From assembly GCA_031292755.1 (NCBI GenBank), contig JARLGM010000004.1:37526-101525 (forward strand): a DNA stretch of 64,000 nt, in the 5' to 3' direction. Made by a program: the position numbers and the translations under genes. Positions within the stretch are counted from its first letter, which is position 1, and every line of letters begins with the position of its first letter. Positions 31,382 through 39,216 of this stretch are shown here, piece after piece. The notes beneath the pieces were generated by a model. The model was not told the origin of the DNA, did not search any database, and saw only the letters and a list, made by a program, of their open reading frames with translations. This DNA is from Candidatus Sulfopaludibacter sp. (GTDB taxonomy: Bacteria; Acidobacteriota; Terriglobia; Bryobacterales; Bryobacteraceae).

Positions 31382-33469
31382 ATGATGGGAAAATTCGCTG
31401 TCCTTGCTGCGCTCGCCCTGGCAGCGCGGGCTCAAAACACGCCGCTACCCGTACTGATCTCAGTGAATACCTCCTTGCCCGGCGCGACCATCCCGCAGGA
31501 TTTCCTGGGACTCAGCTTTGAGACCGGATCGTTGACCAGCGCCACCGGGTTTCCGGCGGAAAACACACAGTTCCTGCAGATGGTCTCGCAGCTTGGGCTG
31601 GGCTGGTTGCGATTCGGCGGGAACTCGGTGGACAAGACTGCGTGGGCGCGCGGCCAGCGGACATCCGCTTCCTCCTCCGCCACGCTGATGTCCAGCGATG
31701 TGGACCGCGTCATCGCCTACGCCCGAGCCACCGGCTGGCGCGTGTTGTGGGGCCTGAACCTGAAATCCTCCGACGCAAATACGGCGGCGGATGAAGCCGA
31801 TTACGTGCAACAGAACGGCGGCGACGTGCTGGCCGGTTTCGAAATCGGCAACGAACCCGACCTGTATTCCGGCATCACGCTGGTGAATTTCGAAACCAAC
31901 TGGAAGAGCTTCGCCGACGCCATTCAGGCGATCAATCCCAAGGCCATCCTCACCGGTCCCGCCGATGCCGGCAACATCAGCACCTGGACCGGTCCCTTCG
32001 TCAACACCGAAGGCTCGCGCCTGGCTTTGGTGACCCAGCACTTTTACCCGCTCGGTCCTCCGCCCACGGTTCCGGCGTCGCAGCCGAATTCGGCATCGAT
32101 TCCGAATCTGCTCAGCGCCAATACGCGCGGCACCGCGGATTCGGCGGCGCAATCGCTGCAAACCATCACGGCGAAACCCGCGCTGCCCTGGCGCATGGCG
32201 GAAACCAACTCGTGCTACAACGGCGGCTATGAGGGCGTCAGCAACGTGTTCGCCTCGGCGCTGTGGGGTGTGGACTACATGCTCACGCTGGCGGGCCATG
32301 CATCCGCCGGATTGAATTTCCATGGCGGCGGCACCGGACTGTACACACCCATCGCCACCGGCACCACGGGCGGGGTCACCACCATTGCAGCGCGGCCGCT
32401 CTACTATGCCATGCTGCTGTTCGGCGCGGCTCTGGGCACGCGTGTGGTGCCGGTGACAGTGAACAGCAGCCGCGTGAACGCCACCGCTTACGGTCTGCTG
32501 GATGCCGCCGGCGGTCTCCGCGTGTTCGTCATCAATAAGGATTCGCAATTCGATGCCGCGGTGCAGATCACGCCCGGTTCGGCCTATACGCAGGCCACGG
32601 CCATCCGGCTGGCCGCCCCTTCCCTCACGGAAAAGACCGCCATCACGCTGGCGGGCGCGTCCGTGGCCGCCGACGGCACCTGGACGCCGCAGGCCCCAGA
32701 GACCGTGCAGGGTTCGGGCGGTACGTTCAATCTTACGGTTCCGGCGGGAACGGCGGCGGTGGTTGGTTTCGGCGGCACGAAACTGGGGATCGGCAACACT
32801 GCCGGTGGAAACACCCTGGTGGCGCCGGTCAGCATGGCATCGGCGTACGGCACGGGCCTGGGCTTCTTTGCGCGCTCCACGCCCACGGTCAGCCTGCCCA
32901 CCACGCTCGCCGGAGTGTCGGCGACGGTTGTCGATGCGGCCGGCGTTTCACGCGCGGCGCCGCTGATTTATGTATCGCCCTCGCAGGTGAACTTCCAGGT
33001 GCCGGATGGCACCGCGCCGGGCACCGCGACGGTCACGCTGGGCGGCGCCAGCGGAACGGTACAAGTGGCCCCCGTGGCGCCCGGGCTATTCACGCTGGGC
33101 GCCACCACCGTGGCGGCAGCCACCGCGGAACGTTATTCGCTGGGCGGCACGGACCTCGGACCGGTACCCGTGTTCGATTGCAGCAGCGGCACGTGTACAC
33201 CCGCGCCCATCGCGCTCGACAGCCAGTCGAATGTCTTCCTCACCTTGTACGGCACGGGCATTCGCGGAGAGACGAACCTGGCGAACGTCTCCGCCACTAT
33301 CGGCGGCGTCAGCGTGCCCGTTCAGTACGCCGGCGCACAAGGGCAATATCCCGGATTCGACCAGGTGAACGTGCAACTGCCCGGCCAACTGCATGGCGCC
33401 GGGACGGTGAACGTCGTGCTCGGCATCGACGGGCAGGCGTCCAATTCCGTGCAGATCGCGGTGAAGTAA
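31382..33469 (+). CDS. Secreted GH79-like glycosidase with TIGR03437 C-terminal domain
   Basis: 695 aa. Signal peptide (FAVLAALALAARAQ), then a TIM-barrel glycoside hydrolase similar to family 79 (beta-glucuronidase/heparanase): DFLGLSFETGSLT, LGLGWLRFGGNSVDKTAWAR, acid/base Glu in VLAGFEIGNEPDLYSG, nucleophile Glu in WRMAETNSCYNGGYEGVSN. A beta-sandwich follows. The last 190 residues (VSMASAYGTGLGFFARSTP, GVSRAAPLIYVSPSQVNFQV, NVFLTLYGTGIRGETN, YPGFDQVNVQLPGQL) match the TIGR03437 Solibacter C-terminal domain, thought to aid surface display or binding. Two ATGs in tandem at 31382/31385 follow AAGGA. Confidence 0.85.
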   Translation: MMGKFAVLAALALAARAQNTPLPVLISVNTSLPGATIPQDFLGLSFETGSLTSATGFPAENTQFLQMVSQLGLGWLRFGGNSVDKTAWARGQRTSASSSATLMSSDVDRVIAYARATGWRVLWGLNLKSSDANTAADEADYVQQNGGDVLAGFEIGNEPDLYSGITLVNFETNWKSFADAIQAINPKAILTGPADAGNISTWTGPFVNTEGSRLALVTQHFYPLGPPPTVPASQPNSASIPNLLSANTRGTADSAAQSLQTITAKPALPWRMAETNSCYNGGYEGVSNVFASALWGVDYMLTLAGHASAGLNFHGGGTGLYTPIATGTTGGVTTIAARPLYYAMLLFGAALGTRVVPVTVNSSRVNATAYGLLDAAGGLRVFVINKDSQFDAAVQITPGSAYTQATAIRLAAPSLTEKTAITLAGASVAADGTWTPQAPETVQGSGGTFNLTVPAGTAAVVGFGGTKLGIGNTAGGNTLVAPVSMASAYGTGLGFFARSTPTVSLPTTLAGVSATVVDAAGVSRAAPLIYVSPSQVNFQVPDGTAPGTATVTLGGASGTVQVAPVAPGLFTLGATTVAAATAERYSLGGTDLGPVPVFDCSSGTCTPAPIALDSQSNVFLTLYGTGIRGETNLANVSATIGGVSVPVQYAGAQGQYPGFDQVNVQLPGQLHGAGTVNVVLGIDGQASNSVQIAVK

Positions 33470-33702
33470 GCGGCACTCCGAGACCGGCTTAACAACAAGC
33501 CCGCCCCGCTCCGGCCGGAGTCACGCGCTTGTTCCTCACAATCAGCCAGATGACGAGCCCAATCAGAGCGGCAGGCGCAGCCAAAAGCGATACCGATGAC
33601 GCCCAACGCAAGCATAGAGGCGATTGTACCTAAACACGACGCCATTAATGTTTGCGCCAGCAACCGCTCGCTCGCGCTCGCGCCTCCGCATGAATTCGAA
33701 TC

Positions 33703-33726
33703 GGAGCCGCGACCGTCAGGGAGCGG
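33703..33726 (+). repeat. Dispersed-repeat-like element (GAGCCGCGACCGTCAGGGAG core)
   Basis: The core GAGCCGCGACCGTCAGGGAG flanked by GG..CGG resembles a short element that I recall recurring in intergenic DNA of Acidobacteria and other soil bacteria. No second copy was noticed in this window. Confidence 0.4.
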
Positions 33727-33836
33727 ATGCGCAATTACTTATGACGCTCTGCTTAAAAAGAGTGCAAACAAGCATATTCGGGTCTGAAAATCACTTCCCG
33801 GCGGCTTCAGCCCGACCTCTCACAAATGATTAGAAA

Positions 33837-33854
33837 GGCGGACTGAAGTCCGCC
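33837..33854. repeat. Perfect 18-bp palindrome, REP-like (or bidirectional terminator stem)
   Basis: GGCGGACT-GA-AGTCCGCC is an 8-bp stem with a 2-nt centre, followed by CGCAGCCTGAAGG and preceded by CGGCGGCTTCAGCCCG, a related imperfect block at 33799-33815. It lies 41 nt from the stop of the Oar-like receptor, so it could end transcription, but there is no U-run. Confidence 0.5.
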
Positions 33855-33894
33855 GCAGCCTGAAGGTTGCCCCACAGAAGCTCCAGCATTGCGG

Positions 33895-36800
33895 CTAGAA
33901 CATCAGCTTCAGGGCGAACTGGATTTGCCGCGCCGGATACGTCTGCCGGATGGTGCCGAACGCCGCGTCGGTAACGGTGGCGTCGGGGAATCCGAAATTG
34001 GTGTGGTTGAGCAGGTTGAAAAACTCGGATCGGAACTGGAGCATGACTTCCTCGCGGATGCGGAAGGTCTTATCGACGCCGAGGTCCCACTGATTGAAGC
34101 TGGGCGTGCGGTACGCGTTGCGTCCCGAGTTGCCGAAAGGCGCGCTGGCCGAGGGAATCTGGAAGGCGCCGAGGTCGAAATAGTGGTTCAAAGGGTCGCC
34201 GGAGCGGAGGCCGGTGGGATTGCCGATCACGTTGGGACGCATGACGGCCTCGCCGCGGTAATCGGGAATGCGGCCGGTGACGTCGTTGGCGGCGGCGGGC
34301 GCGTAGACCACGTTGACGGGGAGTCCGGTGTTGGCGATGTTGATGGTGTTGATTTCCCAGCCGCCCAGGGCGCCGTCGAGGATGGGGTTCCACTTCGAGC
34401 CGAACTGGCGTCCTTTGCCGAACGGAAGCTGGTAGACGAAGCTGGTGGTGTTGATAAAGGTCACGTCGAAGCTGGAGGGGCCGCGCTCCGCAGCCAGATT
34501 GTAGATGTTTTGCGGATTGGCGGCAGCCTGGCCGGACGCCGTCTCCAGGGCCTGTTCGGAATCGCCCAGGGCTTTCGACCAGGTGAAGGAGTTGAGGAAA
34601 TATAGGCCGCGCGAGAACCGGTGCTCGACGCGCGCGGCGAGCCCGTTGTAGGTGGAGATGCCGGCCGGATCGACCCAGGTGATGGCTCCGAAGCTCTGGT
34701 CGGGGCGGCGCGCCTGAATGCCTAATGTCTGCCCCGGCAGGTTCGGCAACGCCTGGTTGTAATCGGCGATGATCGGCAGGCGCGAGCTGTGGTTGCCCGA
34801 GTAAGTCAGTTCCACCACGGTGTTGCTCGCCACTTCGCGCTCGACTGCCAGGAACCAGGTTTGCACGTACGGCCAGCGGGTGTCCTTCGGAATGTACGAA
34901 ATGTTGGCGTTCACCGGGTTGAAGTTCTGCGGGCTGGTGAGGCCGGCCGGGAACGAATTGGCAGTCGTGATGAAACCGGGGTTGTCCAGCGGCGACGTCT
35001 GATTGATGGTCACGATATTGACCTGCGGGCCGTTGATGCCGAGCTCGTCGGCGCTGCCCAGGCGGTTGAGGTGTACGTAGCTGATGCCGTAGCCGCTGCG
35101 AATCACGGTCTTCGCATCGAGGCTGTAGGCCAGCCCGATGCGCGGCGCCCAGTCTTTGTAATCGGGATTCACCAGCGTGCGGTCGTACAGCCCGCCGTTT
35201 TTCGCCGTCAGGATGGACCTGGTGGCCGGGTCGAAGTTGCTCAGCACGTTGTCGCGCTCCCAGCGCGGCGTGGCGTACTCCCACCGCAGGCCGAGATTCA
35301 GAGTGAGCTTGTTGCTGACGCGAAAATCGTCCTGAACGTAGGCGAAGAGCTGCCGCTGGCGATAGCTGCCCACCAGGTAGTTGGCGAGCTGGATCTGGCT
35401 CGGCGTGCCGAACAGGAAATCCGCCAGGTTGTAGCTGGTGGGATCGGCGGCGATGGAGCAGCCGGAGGCCTGACCGAGTTGCGCGCAGGTGGGCTTGCTG
35501 AACTGGCCGGCGTACGCCTGCAATCCGTACACGGGATTGATGTCCATCACCTCGGTGTGAATGATGCCGCCTTCCACGCCGAATTTCAGCGCGTGCCGGC
35601 CCTTCATCCACGAGTAGTTCGCCTTCGGGTCCCAATTGGTGGGGTTCTGAAACTGGGGATTGGTGGCCTGGCGCCCGAGACCGCTGAACCCGCTGATGTT
35701 CTGCGTGTTCAGACCGCCGGTGAGGAAGGGCGCGGTGGAAAGACCGCTGAGGCCGTAGAGATCCTGCGCGCTGGTCCCCCCGAGGAACGGCGGGAACTTG
35801 CCGCCCAGCACATGGCTGAAGCCCAGGCGAACATCCAGCAGGGAAGTGGGCGTGATGCTCCAGGTATACGAGGCGGCGGCGTTCTGATCGAGCACGCGGA
35901 CGTAGCCGTTGCCGTCGCCGCCCGAAGGCCCGGCGATGGTCGGCTGGTAGAACTGGTTGTCTTTGCGCTGGCTGAAACGCACAAAGGCCGACATCTTGTC
36001 GTTGATCTGGGCATCGACTTTGGCGTCGAACTTGTCGCCATAGTCGCGCGTCAGCAGGAGCTGCTCATAGTTATTGGAACGGCCGGAGCCGGTGAGCGCG
36101 GGAAGTTGGCTGAGCACCTTTTGCGCGAAGGGAGTCGTTGCAACCGGCGTGCCGGCCTGGTACACCGCGCCCGTCAGGTTGTTGACCACCGGCACCGGCA
36201 GTACGCCCGTGCGGTCGGTGAGGCTGGGCAGGGAATCGAAATTGAGCGCCTTTTGCAGATTGCGCAGGCCTTCGTAGTCGGCGAAGAAGAAGAGCTTGTT
36301 TTTGACGACCGGGCCGCCGATGGTGGCGCCGAACTGGTTGCGTTGCAGGCTGGGCTTCTGGAAAGTGGAAGGCCGCTGGCCGAAGATGTAGCCGATGGCG
36401 TTCAGGTCCGTATTGCGCAGGAATTCGAAAGCCGTGCCGTGGAACTGGTTGGTGCCCGAGCGCATCACCACGTTGACGATGGCGCCGCCCACGCGGCCGT
36501 ATTCCGCGGAGTAGTTGCCGGTGATCACTTTGAATTCCTGCACGGCGTCCGGCGAAGGTTGGGCCACCTGGTTGGAGAAGCCCTGGTTGCTGGTGGAGTA
36601 CGGGTTATTGTCCACGCCATCCAGCATGAAGTTGTTGTAGGTGCTGCGCATGCCGTTGGCATTGAACGCTCCTTCCCGAGGCGGAACGGCATAGGCGTAC
36701 ACCGAACGGTGAATGTTGACCGAAAGCAGCGCCAGATCGGAGAAATTGCGCCCGTTGAGCGGCAGTTCTCCGATGGCCTGCGTGCCGATCACCTGGCCGC

Positions 36801-37200
36801 GCTCGCTGGAATCGGTCTCCAGGGCGGAGGCCGCGCCCACCACGTCGACGGCCTGGTTTACCACGCCCAGCTCCAGCTTGAAATCCACGCGCTGGCGGGC
36901 GTTGACCGCCACGTCCACGTTTTGGGTCTCGGTCTTCTGAAAACCGGCGGCATCCACCGAAACGGTATAGCGGCCCACCTTCACGTTGAAGAAATTGTAG
37001 CTGCCGTTCTCATCGGTGGTAGCCTTGGCTTGAATGCCGGTATTCTGGTTAACCAGCAACACGGCCGCCTTGGGCACGACGGCCCCGCTGGCATCGTGTA
37101 CGGTGCCGAGTACTTCGGCGCTTTCGAATTGTGCCATCAGACTTGCGGTAGCCAGCAAGAGCGCGCACACAATCAAAGCAAACAGGCGGGTTTTCGACAT
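33895..37200 (-). CDS. Oar-like TonB-dependent receptor with carboxypeptidase-regulatory N-terminal domain
   Basis: 1101 aa. Signal peptide (RLFALIVCALLLATASLMAQ); carboxypeptidase regulatory-like beta-sandwich (EVLGTVHDASGAVVPKAAVL, GSYNFFNVKVGRYTVSVDAA, GFQ); plug domain with ELPLNGRNFSDLALLSV, NFMLDGVDNN and VQEFKVITGNYSAEYGRVGG; then a long outer-membrane barrel with TNQFHGTAFEFLRNTDLNA, YNGLAARVEHRFSRGLYFL and the terminal strand QIQFALKLMF. These giant proteins are highly duplicated in Acidobacteria and thought to import or bind large carbohydrates or peptides. Located inside the glycan-degrading stretch, which supports a sugar role. No tonB or exbBD nearby. Confidence 0.92.
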   Translation of the reverse strand: MSKTRLFALIVCALLLATASLMAQFESAEVLGTVHDASGAVVPKAAVLLVNQNTGIQAKATTDENGSYNFFNVKVGRYTVSVDAAGFQKTETQNVDVAVNARQRVDFKLELGVVNQAVDVVGAASALETDSSERGQVIGTQAIGELPLNGRNFSDLALLSVNIHRSVYAYAVPPREGAFNANGMRSTYNNFMLDGVDNNPYSTSNQGFSNQVAQPSPDAVQEFKVITGNYSAEYGRVGGAIVNVVMRSGTNQFHGTAFEFLRNTDLNAIGYIFGQRPSTFQKPSLQRNQFGATIGGPVVKNKLFFFADYEGLRNLQKALNFDSLPSLTDRTGVLPVPVVNNLTGAVYQAGTPVATTPFAQKVLSQLPALTGSGRSNNYEQLLLTRDYGDKFDAKVDAQINDKMSAFVRFSQRKDNQFYQPTIAGPSGGDGNGYVRVLDQNAAASYTWSITPTSLLDVRLGFSHVLGGKFPPFLGGTSAQDLYGLSGLSTAPFLTGGLNTQNISGFSGLGRQATNPQFQNPTNWDPKANYSWMKGRHALKFGVEGGIIHTEVMDINPVYGLQAYAGQFSKPTCAQLGQASGCSIAADPTSYNLADFLFGTPSQIQLANYLVGSYRQRQLFAYVQDDFRVSNKLTLNLGLRWEYATPRWERDNVLSNFDPATRSILTAKNGGLYDRTLVNPDYKDWAPRIGLAYSLDAKTVIRSGYGISYVHLNRLGSADELGINGPQVNIVTINQTSPLDNPGFITTANSFPAGLTSPQNFNPVNANISYIPKDTRWPYVQTWFLAVEREVASNTVVELTYSGNHSSRLPIIADYNQALPNLPGQTLGIQARRPDQSFGAITWVDPAGISTYNGLAARVEHRFSRGLYFLNSFTWSKALGDSEQALETASGQAAANPQNIYNLAAERGPSSFDVTFINTTSFVYQLPFGKGRQFGSKWNPILDGALGGWEINTINIANTGLPVNVVYAPAAANDVTGRIPDYRGEAVMRPNVIGNPTGLRSGDPLNHYFDLGAFQIPSASAPFGNSGRNAYRTPSFNQWDLGVDKTFRIREEVMLQFRSEFFNLLNHTNFGFPDATVTDAAFGTIRQTYPARQIQFALKLMF

Positions 37201-37309
37201 ATAGATCCGTCAGTCTACCGAGCCTATGTTTCAGCTTGATTAACTGTGGCGTTCACGCCTGTTATTGGCGCGGCCTAACCAGCCGCTGCCTGCGCCGTCC
37301 AACCATTCA

Positions 37310-38059
37310 ATGCGCATTCCGATTGCCCTGGTCCTGGCCTCGGCCTGCTGGGCCCAGGCTGAGTTTGAGGTCGCCTCCGTGAAGCCGAACACCTCCATGG
37401 ACGGCGGCACGTCGATCAATCGTTCGCCGGGCGGAGTGTTCAGCGCCACCAATGTGACGCTGAAGATGCTGGTCACCTTCGCCTACGACATCCGGCCGCA
37501 TCAACTCAGCGGCGGACCCGGCTGGATGGACAGCGACCGTTACGACATCGTGGCCCGGCCCAGCGCCGAGGATGCCGCTGCCGAACCCAAGACGTATTCC
37601 TTTACCGAGGGCGCGCTGGACCGGCTCCATCAGCGCGTGCAGGCACTGCTGGCCGACCGGTTCAAACTGGTAGTCCACAGCGAGACACGCGAGATGCCCA
37701 TCCTGGCGCTGGTGTTGGCCAAAGGCGGGCCGCACCTGGCGGAAGCCAAGGGTCCAGGCCCGAGTATCCAGGGCCGGATGGGCCAACTCACCTGCAAGAA
37801 AGTCAGCATGAAGATGTTCGCCGAAAGGACGCTGGCCCAGCGCCTGGGCCGCAACGTCGTGGACCGGACGGGACTCGCGGGCGACTTCGATTTCGAGATC
37901 AAGTACGTGGAAGACCGCGGCGCCGCTGCCACCGCTGACGTCTCCGGGCCGGATTTCCTGACCGCCATGCAGGAACAATTGGGCCTCAAGCTGGAACCGC
38001 AAAAGGGGCCTGTCCAGATCGTCATCGTCGATCGCGCCGAAAAGGCCTCCGCCAATTAG
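37310..38059 (+). CDS. TIGR03435 family soil-associated protein
   Basis: 249 aa. Signal peptide (PIALVLASACWAQA), then the TIGR03435 pattern: FEVASVKPNTSMDG, GVFSATNVTLKMLVTFAYDI, GGPGWMDSDRYDIVARP, RVQALLADRFKLVVHSETRE, LAKGGPHLAEAKGP, VVDRTGLAGDFDFEIKYV, and the end QLGLKLEPQKGPVQIVIVDR. The family is abundant in Solibacter-type genomes, often in clusters with M56 peptidases, function unknown. This copy stands alone and has no M56 neighbour. Start ATG 37310 chosen for the signal peptide; no ribosome site. Confidence 0.93.
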   Translation: MRIPIALVLASACWAQAEFEVASVKPNTSMDGGTSINRSPGGVFSATNVTLKMLVTFAYDIRPHQLSGGPGWMDSDRYDIVARPSAEDAAAEPKTYSFTEGALDRLHQRVQALLADRFKLVVHSETREMPILALVLAKGGPHLAEAKGPGPSIQGRMGQLTCKKVSMKMFAERTLAQRLGRNVVDRTGLAGDFDFEIKYVEDRGAAATADVSGPDFLTAMQEQLGLKLEPQKGPVQIVIVDRAEKASAN

Positions 38060-38115
38060 CGCCGCCATCGGGACAGCTTCGCGTGGGTTGATTTTCGATA
38101 CCATGGAAGCACACC

Positions 38116-39216
38116 ATGTCCCGTTTGTTACTGACCTTTCTGGCTGCGCTTCCGGTCTTTGCCGTGGCGCAAGATAATCCCGATGCCAAGCCTCTGCGGC
38201 TGGCCATCGCGGGCCTCAATCATGGGCACGTTTCCGGGTTCCTCTCCGGCGCGCTGCGCCGTTCCAGCGTCCAACTGGTGGGCGTCTACGATCCCGACGC
38301 GGCTTTACTAGCCCGTTATGCCGGCCAGAATCACCTGGCCGCGGATGTCCGCTTCACGGATCTGGCGAAGATGCTGGATACGGTCAAACCCGAAGCCGTC
38401 GCCACTTTCACCGATACCGCCGGACACGCCGGCGTGGTGGAGGCGTGCGCCCCGCGCCACATCACGGTCATGATGGAGAAGCCCCTGGCCGTGAACATGA
38501 AACAGGCGCGCGCCATTCAGGACGCGGCGGCGAAGTACGGCATCAGCGTGATGGTCAATTACGAGACCACCTGGTATCGCAGCCACGGCGAAATCTGGAA
38601 GCTGATGCACGAGCAGAAAGCCGCCGGGGCGATCCGTAGGATGGTGGCGATGGATGGGCACGAAGGGCCCAAAGAGATTCACGTGCAGCCGGAGTTCTTC
38701 GCGTGGCTGAGCGATCCGGTGAAGAACGGGGCCGGCGCGCTGTTCGATTTCGGCTGCTACGGCGCCAACCTGATGACGTGGATGATGGATAACCAGCGCC
38801 CGCTCAAAGTCACGGCCATCACCCAGACGAACAAGCCGGACATCTACCCCAAGGTGGATGACGAAGCCACCGTGCTGCTGGAATATCCCAAGGCGCAGGG
38901 CGTCATCGAGGCGTCGTGGAACTGGCCTTTCAGCCGCAAGGATTTCGAAGTGTACGGCGAGAAGGGATACGCCATTGCTACCGGCGGCAACAATCTGCGC
39001 GTGCGTCTGCCGGGCGAGAAGGAAGAACAATCGCGCACGCCCGAAGCGCTGGAGCCGGAAGAGCGGGATTCGCTTTCGTACCTGACGGCGGTGGCGCGCG
39101 GCAAGTTCAAACCATACGGCTTAAACTCGCTGGAAAATAACGTCATCGTGGTCGAGATTCTGGATGCGGCGCGCGAATCGGCGCGCACCGGCAAGACCAT
39201 CACCCTTTCCAAATGA
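38116..39216 (+). CDS. Secreted Gfo/Idh/MocA-family oxidoreductase
   Basis: 366 aa. Signal peptide (LLLTFLAALPVFAVAQ) precedes the Rossmann fold LRLAIAGLNHGHVSGFLSGA, VGVYDPDAALLARYAG, and the family motif HITVMMEKPLAVNMKQARAI (EKP lysine). MVNYETTWYRSHGEIWKLM and the C-terminal sheet VTAITQTNKPDIYPKVDDEA follow. NAD(P)-dependent sugar oxidoreductases of this family are usually cytoplasmic; an exported copy is typical of Acidobacteria and Planctomycetes. The first G box (GLNHGH) is not the strict GxGxxG, so cofactor binding may be altered. Its TGA overlaps the GH92 start (ATGA). SD GGAAG before ATG. Confidence 0.9.
   Translation: MSRLLLTFLAALPVFAVAQDNPDAKPLRLAIAGLNHGHVSGFLSGALRRSSVQLVGVYDPDAALLARYAGQNHLAADVRFTDLAKMLDTVKPEAVATFTDTAGHAGVVEACAPRHITVMMEKPLAVNMKQARAIQDAAAKYGISVMVNYETTWYRSHGEIWKLMHEQKAAGAIRRMVAMDGHEGPKEIHVQPEFFAWLSDPVKNGAGALFDFGCYGANLMTWMMDNQRPLKVTAITQTNKPDIYPKVDDEATVLLEYPKAQGVIEASWNWPFSRKDFEVYGEKGYAIATGGNNLRVRLPGEKEEQSRTPEALEPEERDSLSYLTAVARGKFKPYGLNSLENNVIVVEILDAARESARTGKTITLSK

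Larger units (their letters stand above)
33470..33894. other. Repeat-bearing intergenic region (425 bp)
   Basis: Converging genes flank it. No supported gene. Frames on the minus strand around 33485-33610 include one hydrophobic stretch (SVSLLAAPAALIGLVIWLIV) without a start codon, possibly a gene remnant. Two repeat-like elements occupy the right half (33703-33726 and 33837-33854). Confidence 0.6.

Noticed and set aside
33485..33610. Short membrane-spanning frame (minus strand) with LLAAPAALIGLVIWLIV
   Set aside because: No usable start codon or ribosome site; may be a remnant, so it is mentioned only under the intergenic entry.
34789..37239. 816-codon open frame on the plus strand, opposite the Oar-like receptor
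   Set aside because: Antisense to an unmistakable receptor gene; composition is His/Arg/Ala/Gly-rich without domains. It arises from third-position G+C bias.
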